A stretch of 64,000 nucleotides of DNA from Leptospira abararensis. Its GTDB lineage: Bacteria; Spirochaetota; Leptospiria; Leptospirales; Leptospiraceae. Below are positions 52,968 to 61,792 of this stretch, piece by piece; positions within the stretch are counted from its first letter, which is position 1, and each line of letters begins with the position of its first letter. The notes below the pieces were generated by a model. That model saw only the letters and a list, made by a program, of their open reading frames with translations. It searched no databases and was not told the origin of the DNA. Position numbers and translations under genes: made by a program. The DNA lies in the NCBI RefSeq assembly GCF_016918735.1, contig NZ_JAFFPR010000047.1, positions 1 to 64,000 of the forward strand, in the 5' to 3' direction.

Positions 52968-54188
52968 CTATGCAAAACCAGTCAAGAGATTTTTCTTCTT
53001 TTGGGTGGTCTCAAAAAAATCTGGTGAATAAGGGGTTTGGTGTTTCCACATAGAATAGATTATTTTTGCCCACTTGTTAGATAGAGAGCGAAGTGCTATG
53101 GAATTCTTTTTGCCTTTTGATCTCTGCTTGTCATAAAATTGACGGGCCCAATCGACTCTGGTAATTGAATTGAATGCCAACCAATACAAAGCATGGCGTA
53201 AATTTTTATTACATGCATACCGCATGGTGACTTTCCTCATAGTTTTTCCGCTTTGTTTTGTGACAGGTGATGTTCCTGCATACGATTGAAATGCCCGATA
53301 GTCAGTAAATTCCAATGTATCATTCGATAACTCGGATAATAAGACCCCTCCAATTGTAGTCCCAACAGCTGGAATGGAACTCAGGATATCGCTTCCTTCA
53401 TAGTTCTTAAAATTTTTATCGATCGTACTTTTTGTTTTTTTTATTTGGGTATCGAGTAAATTGATTTGGTTAATCAACGATTCAGTGTATTGAATGCATT
53501 CATTTTGTATGGGAGAAATATAATCCGGAGATTCTTTACATAGTTTTTCAAACAGAGAAGTTTTTCTTTTATCGCTCCATTGGATGTCATTAGTTTCCTT
53601 TAAAAAATCCTCCAGGGTTAAAGTCTCTAATTTCTCAGGTGATTGGATGATCTTGAGTGCACTTAATACTGGTTTTGTAATATCTCTAAAACACCTTGAA
53701 AAATAAGGGAAATATGATTGTAGATTGTTTTTTAAACGATTCACTAACCGTGCACGATCTTTCTTTAGAATATCTAGGTTGCTGTTTAGCTTCATCAACC
53801 TGGAAGATTCTTCATTTCTAATTTTTTTATTCTGACAGGTGTTGATGTTTTTTAGAACATAGAGTGCAATCATTTTGGCATCATAACGATCATCCTTTTG
53901 TCCCGTTAACGAATAGATTTCTTTGAATCTATGTAACTTACGAGGATTCACTTCGTGAAGAGGAATTTGTTTTTTACGTAGATATCCAGCAAGAATATGC
54001 TCACAGCTTTCTATACCTGCAACGATTCGAAACTGATTCTGAAACCGATCTATAATTGAATCTAACTTTTTGAATCCATCTTTGGTGATTAAAATTTTAT
54101 CTCCAAGTAACAGATTTCCATCTCCGTTGATGATGACTAGATCTACAAAATCTCTACTCCAGTCGATTCCGATGTATATGGTTTCCAT
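52968..54188 (-). CDS. IS110-family transposase (DEDD/Ser recombinase)
   Basis: A 406-residue recombinase starting at the ATG at 54188, with GGAG seven bases upstream; a longer frame to 54227 runs into the leader and is less likely. The N-terminal RuvC-like DEDD domain opens with IYIGIDWSRDFVDLVI and includes QKDDRYDAKMIALYVL; a coiled-coil linker follows, and the C-terminal domain has ILSSIPAVG (helix-hairpin-helix) and SYAGTSPVTKQSGK, which holds the serine nucleophile. It appears full length and potentially active. Bridge-RNA-guided recombination is known for this family (IS621). Confidence 0.93.
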   Translation of the reverse strand: METIYIGIDWSRDFVDLVIINGDGNLLLGDKILITKDGFKKLDSIIDRFQNQFRIVAGIESCEHILAGYLRKKQIPLHEVNPRKLHRFKEIYSLTGQKDDRYDAKMIALYVLKNINTCQNKKIRNEESSRLMKLNSNLDILKKDRARLVNRLKNNLQSYFPYFSRCFRDITKPVLSALKIIQSPEKLETLTLEDFLKETNDIQWSDKRKTSLFEKLCKESPDYISPIQNECIQYTESLINQINLLDTQIKKTKSTIDKNFKNYEGSDILSSIPAVGTTIGGVLLSELSNDTLEFTDYRAFQSYAGTSPVTKQSGKTMRKVTMRYACNKNLRHALYWLAFNSITRVDWARQFYDKQRSKGKKNSIALRSLSNKWAKIIYSMWKHQTPYSPDFFETTQKKKNLLTGFA

Positions 54189-54246
54189 ACAATTTTCTCC
54201 TGAAAAAAAGTTGCCAAACCCTGTCATCCCATGAACCCTATTATGT

Positions 54247-54374
54247 AGTCTTCGTCATAAGACTAACTTACTATGAATGGTGATGGCAGGGTCAAGAACT
54301 CCAGGAGAATCAAAGCCCTAGCAAGTCCTCGTCGGGACAGATCTGCAGAATTCTTCCTGGAGTCCTGGCCATCA
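54247..54374 (-). ncRNA. Candidate IS110 bridge RNA
   Basis: The leader before the transposase folds, on the minus strand, into a long hairpin: an outer stem (54364-54374 with 54281-54290) and an inner stem (54350-54363 with 54298-54310, 13 pairs with one bulge) closing a 39-nt loop that has its own GTCC/GGAC pairing, followed by a second perfect 6-bp hairpin (54259-54264 with 54247-54252). Bridge RNAs of IS110 elements come from this same place and have internal loops that pair with target and donor DNA. Ends are approximate and the RNA is predicted, not shown. Confidence 0.55.
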
Positions 54375-54436
54375 TTGTTCTATCCTACGTTCTGTTTTTT
54401 AACAGGTTTATTTTTGTAGAATCTTCTCACATATAG

Positions 54437-54635
54437 GATTGGAGCGGAAATCCTTTCCCGTAGGGAAAGATTGAAGCGTAAAGCGCGGTCGCTTCCTCTT
54501 TGGATTTCCCTCCACCAAACCTTTGCGAGGCGCCCAAGTCGCTATACCAAATGATCCCTAACCTTGTCACATCTTATCCTGTTTCCCTCGATTGCGAAGT
54601 CAGGGATGGCCGTAGCTCGCCAGTCGGGACAGGAT
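54437..54635. repeat. Structured intergenic segment, possible interspersed repeat
   Basis: No gene lies between the IS leader and the cyclase gene (54414-54667). The DNA is more GC-rich than its surroundings and full of dyads: a 14-bp direct repeat with two differences (54437-54450 and 54469-54482) flanking a perfect 7-bp hairpin CTTTCCC/GGGAAAG (54453-54469), and a 10-bp stem with a 2-nt bulge (54576-54587 with 54626-54635). It looks like a mobile intergenic repeat or a structured RNA rather than a promoter. Copy number elsewhere cannot be seen here. Confidence 0.4.
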
Positions 54636-54667
54636 GTTCCGCTGGCAGGAGTGGGAAATAGAGAACT

Positions 54668-56524
54668 TCATACCTTCCAAACATAAACAAAATCGGTTCG
54701 GTCGGCCCAAGGGAGGGGAAATTCGGTTTTGTGGAGTTTGATGGATTCGGAGCGTAGGTATTCGCGGACGTCGCGGTCACGGAAGATAGTTTCGCTAAAG
54801 GAAACTTCTCCGGAGTTGGTTACAGATTGAATTTTTGCGGTATAGTTGACTGTGTTTCCAAAGTAATCAATGTTACTGTTCAGGTTTACGGCAAGGCAGT
54901 TGCCTGTATGGATGGAGATTCTAATTCTAACAGGTGTATGTTGGTTTTCGGGGTGAAACCATTCCTGCATTTCCTTAGCAGCTTTTAATGCGTGCAAGGG
55001 ACTTGAAAAACTAGCCATCACCGCATCACCTATGGTTTTCACCACGACACCTCGAAAGTTTTGGATGATTTGGTTGGTTTTGATAAAGTGTTCTCGCACT
55101 TGCAAAAAGGCACCGTGATCTCCTTCGGTTTCATAGAATTTTGTGGAACCAACTATGTCCGTGAATAGGATGGTTTTGATCCCGATGTCTAGTTGTAAAT
55201 TGGTGGCAATGGCTTCTTCGGAAAAAAGATCCCGAAATTCTTGGTAGTTAAAAATCTCAGAGGGCCTAAGGCTTGTTTGGTCTTCGCTTCTTTCTTCTAG
55301 GATGATGGTAACATCGGTATCGGATTCGTTTTCAAAAACTAAGTTTGGTTTTGGGGATACCTTGATTTCTTCTTCTTTGGTTTCTGGAAGCCACAAAATA
55401 TCTGTTTGTGGGTAAATTGGTTTAATATCTACTAGACGGTATTTTTTATCACCTTTTTTTCGTAGGCGGAAAACTCCAGATCCAACCAGTAAGCTGGCAG
55501 AAAAGGATTTTCTAGCGGGGATGGTTTTTGTAAGTAGGATGTGCTGTTTGGTGGCAGGTTCTGCTGCACAATAAAATTGTTTTTCTATGATTCGGATACT
55601 TGGGTGGAGGTGAAAGGTAACTTCGATGGAGTTCACACCGGTGGTATCAAAATCAATTTCGCAAACCTCACATTCGTCTTTGGATGGTAAATCACTTAGG
55701 CGGGTGAGACTTGTTCGAACGCCACGGCAATGGGGGCAAACAATGTCCCAGCTGAGTGTAAAGATCCCCAAACGACAACCTTGCAAAAATAAAAATAAAA
55801 CTTCATCGGGATCTAGGTTTAATTTTCGGCTAACTTCTTTTATGCGGATTCTGTCGAGTTCATTATCGGATGCAGTTTTGATCCATTGGAAAACCGAATC
55901 AACCGCATCTTTAGAAATACCTTTGTTTATTAAGTTTTGGGTTTCTTTATCTAACTTTTCTGGATGGATCCATTGGGCTTCTGGTACAAAAGAAAATTCT
56001 TTTCCAGGAACCAAGGTTGGTTTTGGTTTTTTGTGTTTGATTTCTTCAGCTATATCATTTAGGGCTTTGCGAAAGGAAATCTCTAATTTGGGCATTGCAT
56101 ACTGCAAAAGTTTACGCATAAAAAAATTTCTAGGAATCCATCCAAAATATATGTATACTTTGCTTCTTGATTCACCTAATGTTTCTAAGATGATCCTGCT
56201 GCGGACGTAGTGACCAAATCCTTTTTTGTAAATGCGTGCGTTCCCAATTTCTTTGAGATATTCCCACTCCCAAGGAACTTCTTCCCATTCTAATTGAAAA
56301 CCAGCTTGTCTGGTTTTTCCTATCAGTTTTCCGTTTTGTTCCTGATAGTCGAATCTGGGCATACCAATCCTATGGTTGAGGGCGGAGGTATCGATCAAGT
56401 GGGGCCAAATTTCTTCCCGAGTCACAGGTAAGTCAAACTCCCATAAAGAATCCATGGGAGTTGCGAGTGTTTTCCAGCGATCTTCCCAGGGGTATTTCTG
56501 CAGTAAGGATTCTAAATCAATCAT
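54668..56524 (-). CDS. Class III adenylate/guanylate cyclase with SRPBCC-like N-terminus
   Basis: A 618-residue cytoplasmic protein starting at the ATG at 56524, inside the stop of the upstream GH5 gene (ATGA). Residues about 20-170 resemble an SRPBCC/START-type hydrophobic pocket (PVTREEIWPHLIDTSALN..., YVRSRIILETLGESRSKVYIYFGW). A zinc-ribbon follows (CPHCRG...CEVCEID, about 265-295). The C-terminal 180 residues are a class III cyclase domain with FTDIVGSTKFYE, KTIGDAVMASF and the substrate/transition-state block NSNIDYFGNTVNYTAKIQ, with both metal-binding aspartates. Likely makes cAMP, but adenylate versus guanylate cannot be fixed. The ligand of the N-terminal pocket is unknown and may be a lipid. 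Confidence 0.85.
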   Translation of the reverse strand: MIDLESLLQKYPWEDRWKTLATPMDSLWEFDLPVTREEIWPHLIDTSALNHRIGMPRFDYQEQNGKLIGKTRQAGFQLEWEEVPWEWEYLKEIGNARIYKKGFGHYVRSRIILETLGESRSKVYIYFGWIPRNFFMRKLLQYAMPKLEISFRKALNDIAEEIKHKKPKPTLVPGKEFSFVPEAQWIHPEKLDKETQNLINKGISKDAVDSVFQWIKTASDNELDRIRIKEVSRKLNLDPDEVLFLFLQGCRLGIFTLSWDIVCPHCRGVRTSLTRLSDLPSKDECEVCEIDFDTTGVNSIEVTFHLHPSIRIIEKQFYCAAEPATKQHILLTKTIPARKSFSASLLVGSGVFRLRKKGDKKYRLVDIKPIYPQTDILWLPETKEEEIKVSPKPNLVFENESDTDVTIILEERSEDQTSLRPSEIFNYQEFRDLFSEEAIATNLQLDIGIKTILFTDIVGSTKFYETEGDHGAFLQVREHFIKTNQIIQNFRGVVVKTIGDAVMASFSSPLHALKAAKEMQEWFHPENQHTPVRIRISIHTGNCLAVNLNSNIDYFGNTVNYTAKIQSVTNSGEVSFSETIFRDRDVREYLRSESIKLHKTEFPLPWADRTDFVYVWKV

Positions 56525-58497
56525 AATGGTTTTAGGATGAGGCTCGCTTTCCCCCCATTCCCTTTGACTGCAAGTTCCCCTTCCTTTTCCGAAATTTTTT
56601 CTGCATTGGAGAGTACAATTTGTACGCCATTCGGATATACAAACCGCGGGACTTTGATGATGCAAGGCTCTGTAATGGCAAGATCGGACAACCATTCAAA
56701 ATGGAATTCACGGCTATCCAGGTTGTATTTCATTTTGATAGGAGTTCCTTGGGTAAAAGCAGCATAAGGCCGGCAAAACCCTTCGATGGCACGCCCCCCC
56801 CCTCCATACACATCGGGATCGGAACCTGGAATGATTTGGTCTTTGGAAAAAATGCTGAGGTCTTCTTGGTTCCAACCATCTCCCACCATTAAATCATTTT
56901 CGTTCGAAGCAGTGTAGTTCCAGAGAGTGTTGGAAAGGAATAAGTGGTCCATCGCATTGTACATCGCATCGAGGGCCATCACATGCCGTTTCCAAATTTT
57001 TGGAGAGCGGTTTCCTTTTTTCCATTCTTTGTATGCTTTTCCCCCTTGTAGGTCAAAGGGAATTCCAAACTCACCGATAAGGCTTGGAATTTTTCCTGGA
57101 ACGGAGTCGGCAGTGTTTTTAATACGTGTGAGTTGACGCACATACATGGCTTCGATTCCAGACTTACCAAATACGGGCCGTTTGGTGAGAGTGTCTATAG
57201 CAATTGGATAGAGAAAGGTTTTGAATAGGAGGGTTAGGATATCATACCAATGGGCAGCATTCACTGCCAGCTTTGGCGCCTCTCCATTTAAGTGAGGGTG
57301 GGTGAATGCATCAGAGGCTTCCCTTTCAATAAAAACCATCCAATCCTTTCGAATGTTTTGGATGGTTTCGCCTACGGTTCGCATAAAAGGGATCAGGTAA
57401 TCCGCATCAAAGTCTATGGTTTTTCCTTTTACGTTTTGAAAAAAATCATTTCGCTCTATAAAGGGGGTTCCGTCTTTTGTGATGGTATAAGCTCCTTCTA
57501 GTTGAAACGGATCACCTGGAGATTCAGCTAACCAAATGGATACTTTGTTTTTGTTGACGGTAACGGTTTTTGTAGGAACAAATCCTCCCTTCCATACTTT
57601 GAGAGTGAGGTAGGGTAAATCAACCGCATGTCCATGAGATGAAAATAAGGCATCGATCGGAGACCAACCAAGCCCTGGTTTGGCGGGATCTTCGTCAGTA
57701 TTTGTGAGCCCACGATCGTTCATGGCTCGACCGATAAAGCCTTTGCCTGGTTCATTGAGAGAATCAAAACCCAAAACAAAATCAAAGTCTTTCACTCTTT
57801 CCGCAATTTGTTTCATACAACCTAGGTAGTGGCCTTGTAAATAATCTTGAACATTTTTTCCATCAATAAGAAAGTTCGGAGCAAAATCCTTTCCTCCAAA
57901 AAACAAAGTCCAAAGGATAGCATTTCCGGCATAACGATAGTTTTGTGACCAGCACATAAGTGGATAGTTTTCTTCCTGACGAATGCCTGGTCTTGTGTAG
58001 TCGTAAGTCCTTTGCATGACTATGGCTGCATCAGCTTCCGAAAGTTTGCGATAATCGATTCCTAGTTTTTCAAAAATCCAACCGGGGGCTCCGTCACCAC
58101 CAGTCATCCGTGACCAAACGTCTTGGTGGAAATCAACAAAAACATAAAATCCGTATTCTCCAGCCAATCGAACGATTTCTGTAAAATAATCCAAATAGGC
58201 TTCGTCGTAGTCATTGGGGCCTTTGTGTTCGACAGCCTCCCAAGTGGTTAATAAACGTAATACGTTAAACCCCCATTGTTTGAGCCTTGTGAAATGGGTA
58301 TCTGCTTCGGAAAGGGGGAAGGGTCTGCCGATAAAACTGACTTCTTTATGGTCTGAAAAATCGGTAGGGAATTGGGTTCCCCCATTCGGGTAAGGAACTT
58401 TGGTATCGCCCCCTAAGTTGATTCCGCGTAGGATTACTTTTCTTCCGCTAACATCTACAAACCATTCGCCTTGTGGGGAGAGTTTTTTTTGTGCCAT
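56521..58497 (-). CDS. GH5-family glycoside hydrolase, endoglycoceramidase-like
   Basis: A 658-residue TIM-barrel hydrolase. LRGINLGG opens the barrel, W-G-F-N-V-L-R-L and YVFVDFHQDVWSRMTGGDGAP follow, the acid/base Glu is in DSLNEPGKG (about 245) and the nucleophile Glu in LIGEFGIPF (about 475). The order and length match the endoglycoceramidase-like branch of GH5, which cuts glycan from ceramide. No signal peptide is visible, so it should be cytoplasmic, unusual for a secreted-type hydrolase and suggesting turnover of an own or imported glycolipid. Its stop overlaps the cyclase start, coupling the two. Confidence 0.85.
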   Translation of the reverse strand: MAQKKLSPQGEWFVDVSGRKVILRGINLGGDTKVPYPNGGTQFPTDFSDHKEVSFIGRPFPLSEADTHFTRLKQWGFNVLRLLTTWEAVEHKGPNDYDEAYLDYFTEIVRLAGEYGFYVFVDFHQDVWSRMTGGDGAPGWIFEKLGIDYRKLSEADAAIVMQRTYDYTRPGIRQEENYPLMCWSQNYRYAGNAILWTLFFGGKDFAPNFLIDGKNVQDYLQGHYLGCMKQIAERVKDFDFVLGFDSLNEPGKGFIGRAMNDRGLTNTDEDPAKPGLGWSPIDALFSSHGHAVDLPYLTLKVWKGGFVPTKTVTVNKNKVSIWLAESPGDPFQLEGAYTITKDGTPFIERNDFFQNVKGKTIDFDADYLIPFMRTVGETIQNIRKDWMVFIEREASDAFTHPHLNGEAPKLAVNAAHWYDILTLLFKTFLYPIAIDTLTKRPVFGKSGIEAMYVRQLTRIKNTADSVPGKIPSLIGEFGIPFDLQGGKAYKEWKKGNRSPKIWKRHVMALDAMYNAMDHLFLSNTLWNYTASNENDLMVGDGWNQEDLSIFSKDQIIPGSDPDVYGGGGRAIEGFCRPYAAFTQGTPIKMKYNLDSREFHFEWLSDLAITEPCIIKVPRFVYPNGVQIVLSNAEKISEKEGELAVKGNGGKASLILKPL

Positions 58498-58501
58498 TGA
58501 T

Positions 58502-59821
58502 TTATCCTTCTTTCTTCAGTTCGGTTGTCTTTTTTTCTGATTCGGCGTAGAGATTGAGATACCCAAGTAAAAAGTAAAACACAATCAAAACTTCATCATC
58601 TTGAAAATAACATTGCAAAAGTCCGGAAAAGAAAAACCCAACCAATCCATAAGTCATAAATCGAATGTTTTTGGGAATGTTTCCGTTTAAAAGTGTATAA
58701 AGGATGGTCCCAAATAACAGAAGATAGAGAATTCCTTGTGGTCCACCAAATACGGCTGTTAAATGGAAGTAGTCATTGTGGGCATGACCACGTTGAGTCA
58801 CTTCGTAAAAAAAACTAAGCTCTTTGTTTTCTTTTTCCCTTTCTTTTCTTGAGGTCTCGATTTCTTTTTGGTAGTTCCCAGATCCAATCCCAAAGATAGG
58901 ATTTTTTTCGATAAGAGGGAAGGTGGAATCCCAAATAAAAGTCCTACCTGAATCTGTATGTTTTTCTCCACCAAACAAGGGATCAACTACCCGTTTGACA
59001 GCGGATGTTGTTTTGTAACCAGTAAAAACTAAGACAAAAAAAAGAAGGCTAAAGATCCCGATTCGTTTGAGCATTTTTTTGGAAATGTCTTTGTCGATAA
59101 ATATGAGGATATAAATACCAAAGATTGTGCTTACCAAAGCTCCAAGAAGCGAAGACCTGGCGTTGTTGAACAAAAACACTACGGATACTAACAAAAGTAA
59201 TATGGCATTCATGGAGATTTTGGAAAAAGAATCTTTTTTATACCAAGAATCATACAACCGAAAGACAAACCCAGGAAAGATAAAGGCAAGTAACCCACCA
59301 AAGGTCAAGTGGGTATTCATAAGTCCTATGGGAAGATAAATGTTGAGATTGGAGATTTTGCCATAATGGTGTTGGTAAGGCCAGGAGGCAGAAGTTTTAT
59401 AAAGATCGGAAATCAAACGAGAGAGTCTTGTCATGGAAAAAATGGAGATAAAACCTGTGGTTACGATCACAAGAGCAAAAATAAAAAAAGTTTTATACAG
59501 ATATTTTCTGTCTTCTGGTTTGATCCCTTGGACTGAGATAAAAGCAGTCACAAGAAAAATATCTTTCATTTCATCACGAAACGCGTGTTTAATGGACGTT
59601 GTATCGAAACCGGAGGCGGAGAAATGATACAAAACAGTTACAATTTGCCAAAGATAAAATAAGAAGAGAATTTTGACCAAGGGACTTGAAAGTTTTGGTT
59701 TTTCCGGAAGTAGGAGAAAAAAAACAAAAGAAAGGAGTAAGAAAAGTTGGCTAAGAGAAACAGAAAGGGCACAGGAAATGATGGACAAGGCAAGAAAGAA
59801 GCGATAGATTCGGTAAAACAT
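58502..59821 (-). CDS. O-antigen ligase/polymerase family membrane protein (Wzy/WaaL)
   Basis: From the ATG at 59821 (a longer frame runs into the neighbouring start region) the product has 439 residues and about eleven membrane helices. The periplasmic loop holds GIGSGNYQKE and RGHAHNDYFHLTAVFGGPQGI, the Wzy_C motif with the conserved H-N-x-x-L/F found in O-antigen ligases and polymerases. It could ligate or polymerise surface polysaccharide. The stop lies 4 bp before the GH5 start, so Wzy-like, GH5 and cyclase genes look like one operon read leftward. The start is 49 bp from the divergent GT4 gene. Confidence 0.85.
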   Translation of the reverse strand: MFYRIYRFFLALSIISCALSVSLSQLFLLLSFVFFLLLPEKPKLSSPLVKILFLFYLWQIVTVLYHFSASGFDTTSIKHAFRDEMKDIFLVTAFISVQGIKPEDRKYLYKTFFIFALVIVTTGFISIFSMTRLSRLISDLYKTSASWPYQHHYGKISNLNIYLPIGLMNTHLTFGGLLAFIFPGFVFRLYDSWYKKDSFSKISMNAILLLLVSVVFLFNNARSSLLGALVSTIFGIYILIFIDKDISKKMLKRIGIFSLLFFVLVFTGYKTTSAVKRVVDPLFGGEKHTDSGRTFIWDSTFPLIEKNPIFGIGSGNYQKEIETSRKEREKENKELSFFYEVTQRGHAHNDYFHLTAVFGGPQGILYLLLFGTILYTLLNGNIPKNIRFMTYGLVGFFFSGLLQCYFQDDEVLIVFYFLLGYLNLYAESEKKTTELKKEG

Positions 59822-59870
59822 AACTTTGGATGAGACTAATGCTTTTCTCCAATTTGTAAAGAGGTAACAG

Positions 59871-61160
59871 TTGCGAGTCTTATATTTTTCCGATACTTTT
59901 TTGCCAAAAACCGACGGAGTCGCTGTTTCGATTAAGAATTTTTCTGAACTTTTGGCTTTGCGTGGGCACGAGTTTTGTATTTGTGCTCCCAAATACGGTG
60001 ATGGGGATTTTGATCGGATGACGGACAACATCCAAGTTGTACGATTTCGCTCGGGATACCTACCGAGTTACCCCGATATCAAAGTAGTTTTGCCTTCTCC
60101 GGGGAAAATCAAACGGATCATTGAAGACTTCAAACCCGACCTCATCCACATCCATACCCCGGGGCTTCTGGGTCTTTACGCGGTAAACGCAGCCGAAAGG
60201 TTTGGGGTTCCCACCATAGGAACCTACCATACACTAATGGCAGAACAGGAAATGTATGTTTCTTTTTATCGGTTGTTCAAACTGGATAAACTATTTTTTA
60301 AAGCCAATAAGTTTAAGAAAAAACTGAATATCGATGAGTTAGATAAAATTGTGAAATTTGATAACTTCAATATTCGTAAAAAAATCATCTTAAAAATTTG
60401 TAATGATATATATAACCGTTGTGATGTGGTTATCTCACCAAGTCACCTCATCAAAGAACAACTCATCGAATATGGAATCACTCGTCCTATCACAGTAGTT
60501 TCCAATGGAATGGATTTAAAACGGTTCCAGGGCACTCCCAAAACCTATACTGGTGGGGACGCACCGAAGTTTTTACATGTGGGTCGAATCTCGTATGAAA
60601 AAAATTGTGATGTGATACTCAATGCTTTTAAAACCATCCATGAACACTACCCCAAGGCAACACTTGTCATCATTGGAGAAGGCCCGGCCATTCCTTCCTT
60701 ACAAAGACAAGCGGAACATTTGGGAATCCAAACTGCGGTTAGTTTTAAAGGCTTTATCCCCAATGCTGTGTTACACGAAGAGTATCCGAAGTATGATGTA
60801 TTTTTGACTGCCTCTACCATGGAGACACAGGGCCTTGTTGTTTTGGAAGCAATTGCCTGCGGACTTCCAGCTGTGGGAGTGGATTCTTTTGCTTTGCCTG
60901 AACTCATTCGTCATGGTGAAAACGGATACATTGCGAAACCTTTTGATTCTAAAGGAATCGCGCAAGGTGCCTTAGAAATCATTCGTAACCCAGAAGAGTA
61001 TGCTAAGTTTTCCAAAAATTCCATTCAAATCGCTTCAGGTCATGAAATGGAAAAATGTGTCGATGCGATGGAAGAAGTATATTCTAAAGTCATTGAAGCT
61101 ATGAAGGGAAAAGTTAAAAAATCCAATATCTTTGATTTGTTTTTTGATTTTATGCAATGA
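59871..61160 (+). CDS. GT4-family glycosyltransferase
   Basis: A 429-residue GT-B enzyme starting at TTG 59871, with GAGG seven bases before it. N-terminal motif [21 protein letters not shown] and [11 protein letters not shown] with H-x-x-L belong to family GT4, and the C-terminal nucleotide-sugar site has [32 protein letters not shown] with the E-x7-E pattern. Close relatives make glucosyl- or galactosyl-diacylglycerol, and this one has the DGVAVSI start seen in those, so a glycolipid product is likely but not proven. Translationally coupled to the next gene (ATGA). Confidence 0.88.
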   Translation: MRVLYFSDTFLPKTDGVAVSIKNFSELLALRGHEFCICAPKYGDGDFDRMTDNIQVVRFRSGYLPSYPDIKVVLPSPGKIKRIIEDFKPDLIHIHTPGLLGLYAVNAAERFGVPTIGTYHTLMAEQEMYVSFYRLFKLDKLFFKANKFKKKLNIDELDKIVKFDNFNIRKKIILKICNDIYNRCDVVISPSHLIKEQLIEYGITRPITVVSNGMDLKRFQGTPKTYTGGDAPKFLHVGRISYEKNCDVILNAFKTIHEHYPKATLVIIGEGPAIPSLQRQAEHLGIQTAVSFKGFIPNAVLHEEYPKYDVFLTASTMETQGLVVLEAIACGLPAVGVDSFALPELIRHGENGYIAKPFDSKGIAQGALEIIRNPEEYAKFSKNSIQIASGHEMEKCVDAMEEVYSKVIEAMKGKVKKSNIFDLFFDFMQ

Positions 61161-61792
61161 CAGGTTTAGTCAGTGTTGAATTGCGCTCCGTAATTTCGGG
61201 CTGCGCTATTCTATTAACTTTTTATGCATACATTCCTTACATTCAGGGGATTCGTTTAGGAAACATTCGGCCTCATGTCTTTTCTTGGATTATCTGGGGA
61301 GCAACCACCTTTATCGTGTTCTTTGCACAAGTGGCTGGCAATGGAGGTATCGGAAGTATTCCCATCGGTGTTTCTGGGATCATCACTATCCTTGTGGCCG
61401 TTTTTGCTTATCGCAAACGTGGTGATATAAATATCACAAAATCGGATTGGTTTTTCTTTGGGTTAGCGCTTTCGAGTTTGCCATTTTGGTTTTATTTTTC
61501 CCATCCACTCGCTGCCGTGATTGTTTTGTCTATCGCCGATATTTTGGGATTCATTCCCACCTTTCGAAAAGGATATCTTCTTCCCAACTCTGAACCCATT
61601 GGATTTTATCTGATCTTTTTGTTTCGTAATTTCCTTGCGATCATTGCTTTAGCGGAATGGAATCCAACAACTTTATTATTTCCTGCGTCTGCTGGAATTG
61701 CTTGCCTTGTTTTTGTGATGATGGTAAAGATTCGAAAGTCGAATTTAGAAACTAATCTTTATCAGGAGCTGGATAAAAAACCACAGACTTAA
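61157..61792 (+). CDS. PQ-loop-like membrane protein
   Basis: A 211-residue protein with seven or so membrane helices. The first pair ([35 protein letters not shown]) has the P-Y-I-Q-x-x-R...P.VFSW look of PQ-loop/SemiSWEET-type transporters, with a similar pair further on ([37 protein letters not shown]). Substrate unknown. It starts inside the stop of the GT4 gene and could move a lipid-linked or free sugar for that enzyme. Its 3' end overlaps the convergent gene by 41 bp. Confidence 0.68.
   Translation: MTGLVSVELRSVISGCAILLTFYAYIPYIQGIRLGNIRPHVFSWIIWGATTFIVFFAQVAGNGGIGSIPIGVSGIITILVAVFAYRKRGDINITKSDWFFFGLALSSLPFWFYFSHPLAAVIVLSIADILGFIPTFRKGYLLPNSEPIGFYLIFLFRNFLAIIALAEWNPTTLLFPASAGIACLVFVMMVKIRKSNLETNLYQELDKKPQT

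Larger units (their letters stand above)
52950..54413 (-). mobile_element. IS110-family insertion sequence (ends approximate)
   Basis: One transposase gene with a long structured 5' leader and almost no 3' non-coding DNA, as in the IS110 subgroup rather than IS1111. No target duplication or terminal inverted repeat is expected for this family, so ends cannot be fixed without an empty-site comparison. A 9-bp inverted repeat, AAATAAACC (52944-52952) and GGTTTATTT (54405-54413), may mark the ends or be chance. It has landed directly after the last gene of the giant-protein operon. Confidence 0.7.

Noticed and set aside
52968..54188. IS1111-type element with guide RNA at the 3' side
   Set aside because: There is almost no 3' non-coding DNA; the structured part is upstream of the transposase, as in the IS110 subgroup.
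54331..54632. 10-base word GTCGGGACAG shared by the bridge-RNA loop (54331) and the flank (54623) as a guide-target match
   Set aside because: One short match in a region searched by eye may be chance, and the element end is not known to lie there.
55626..56210. Antisense open frame (194 codons) inside the cyclase gene
   Set aside because: Ser/Lys-rich translation with no domain, lying fully opposite a well-supported cyclase gene.
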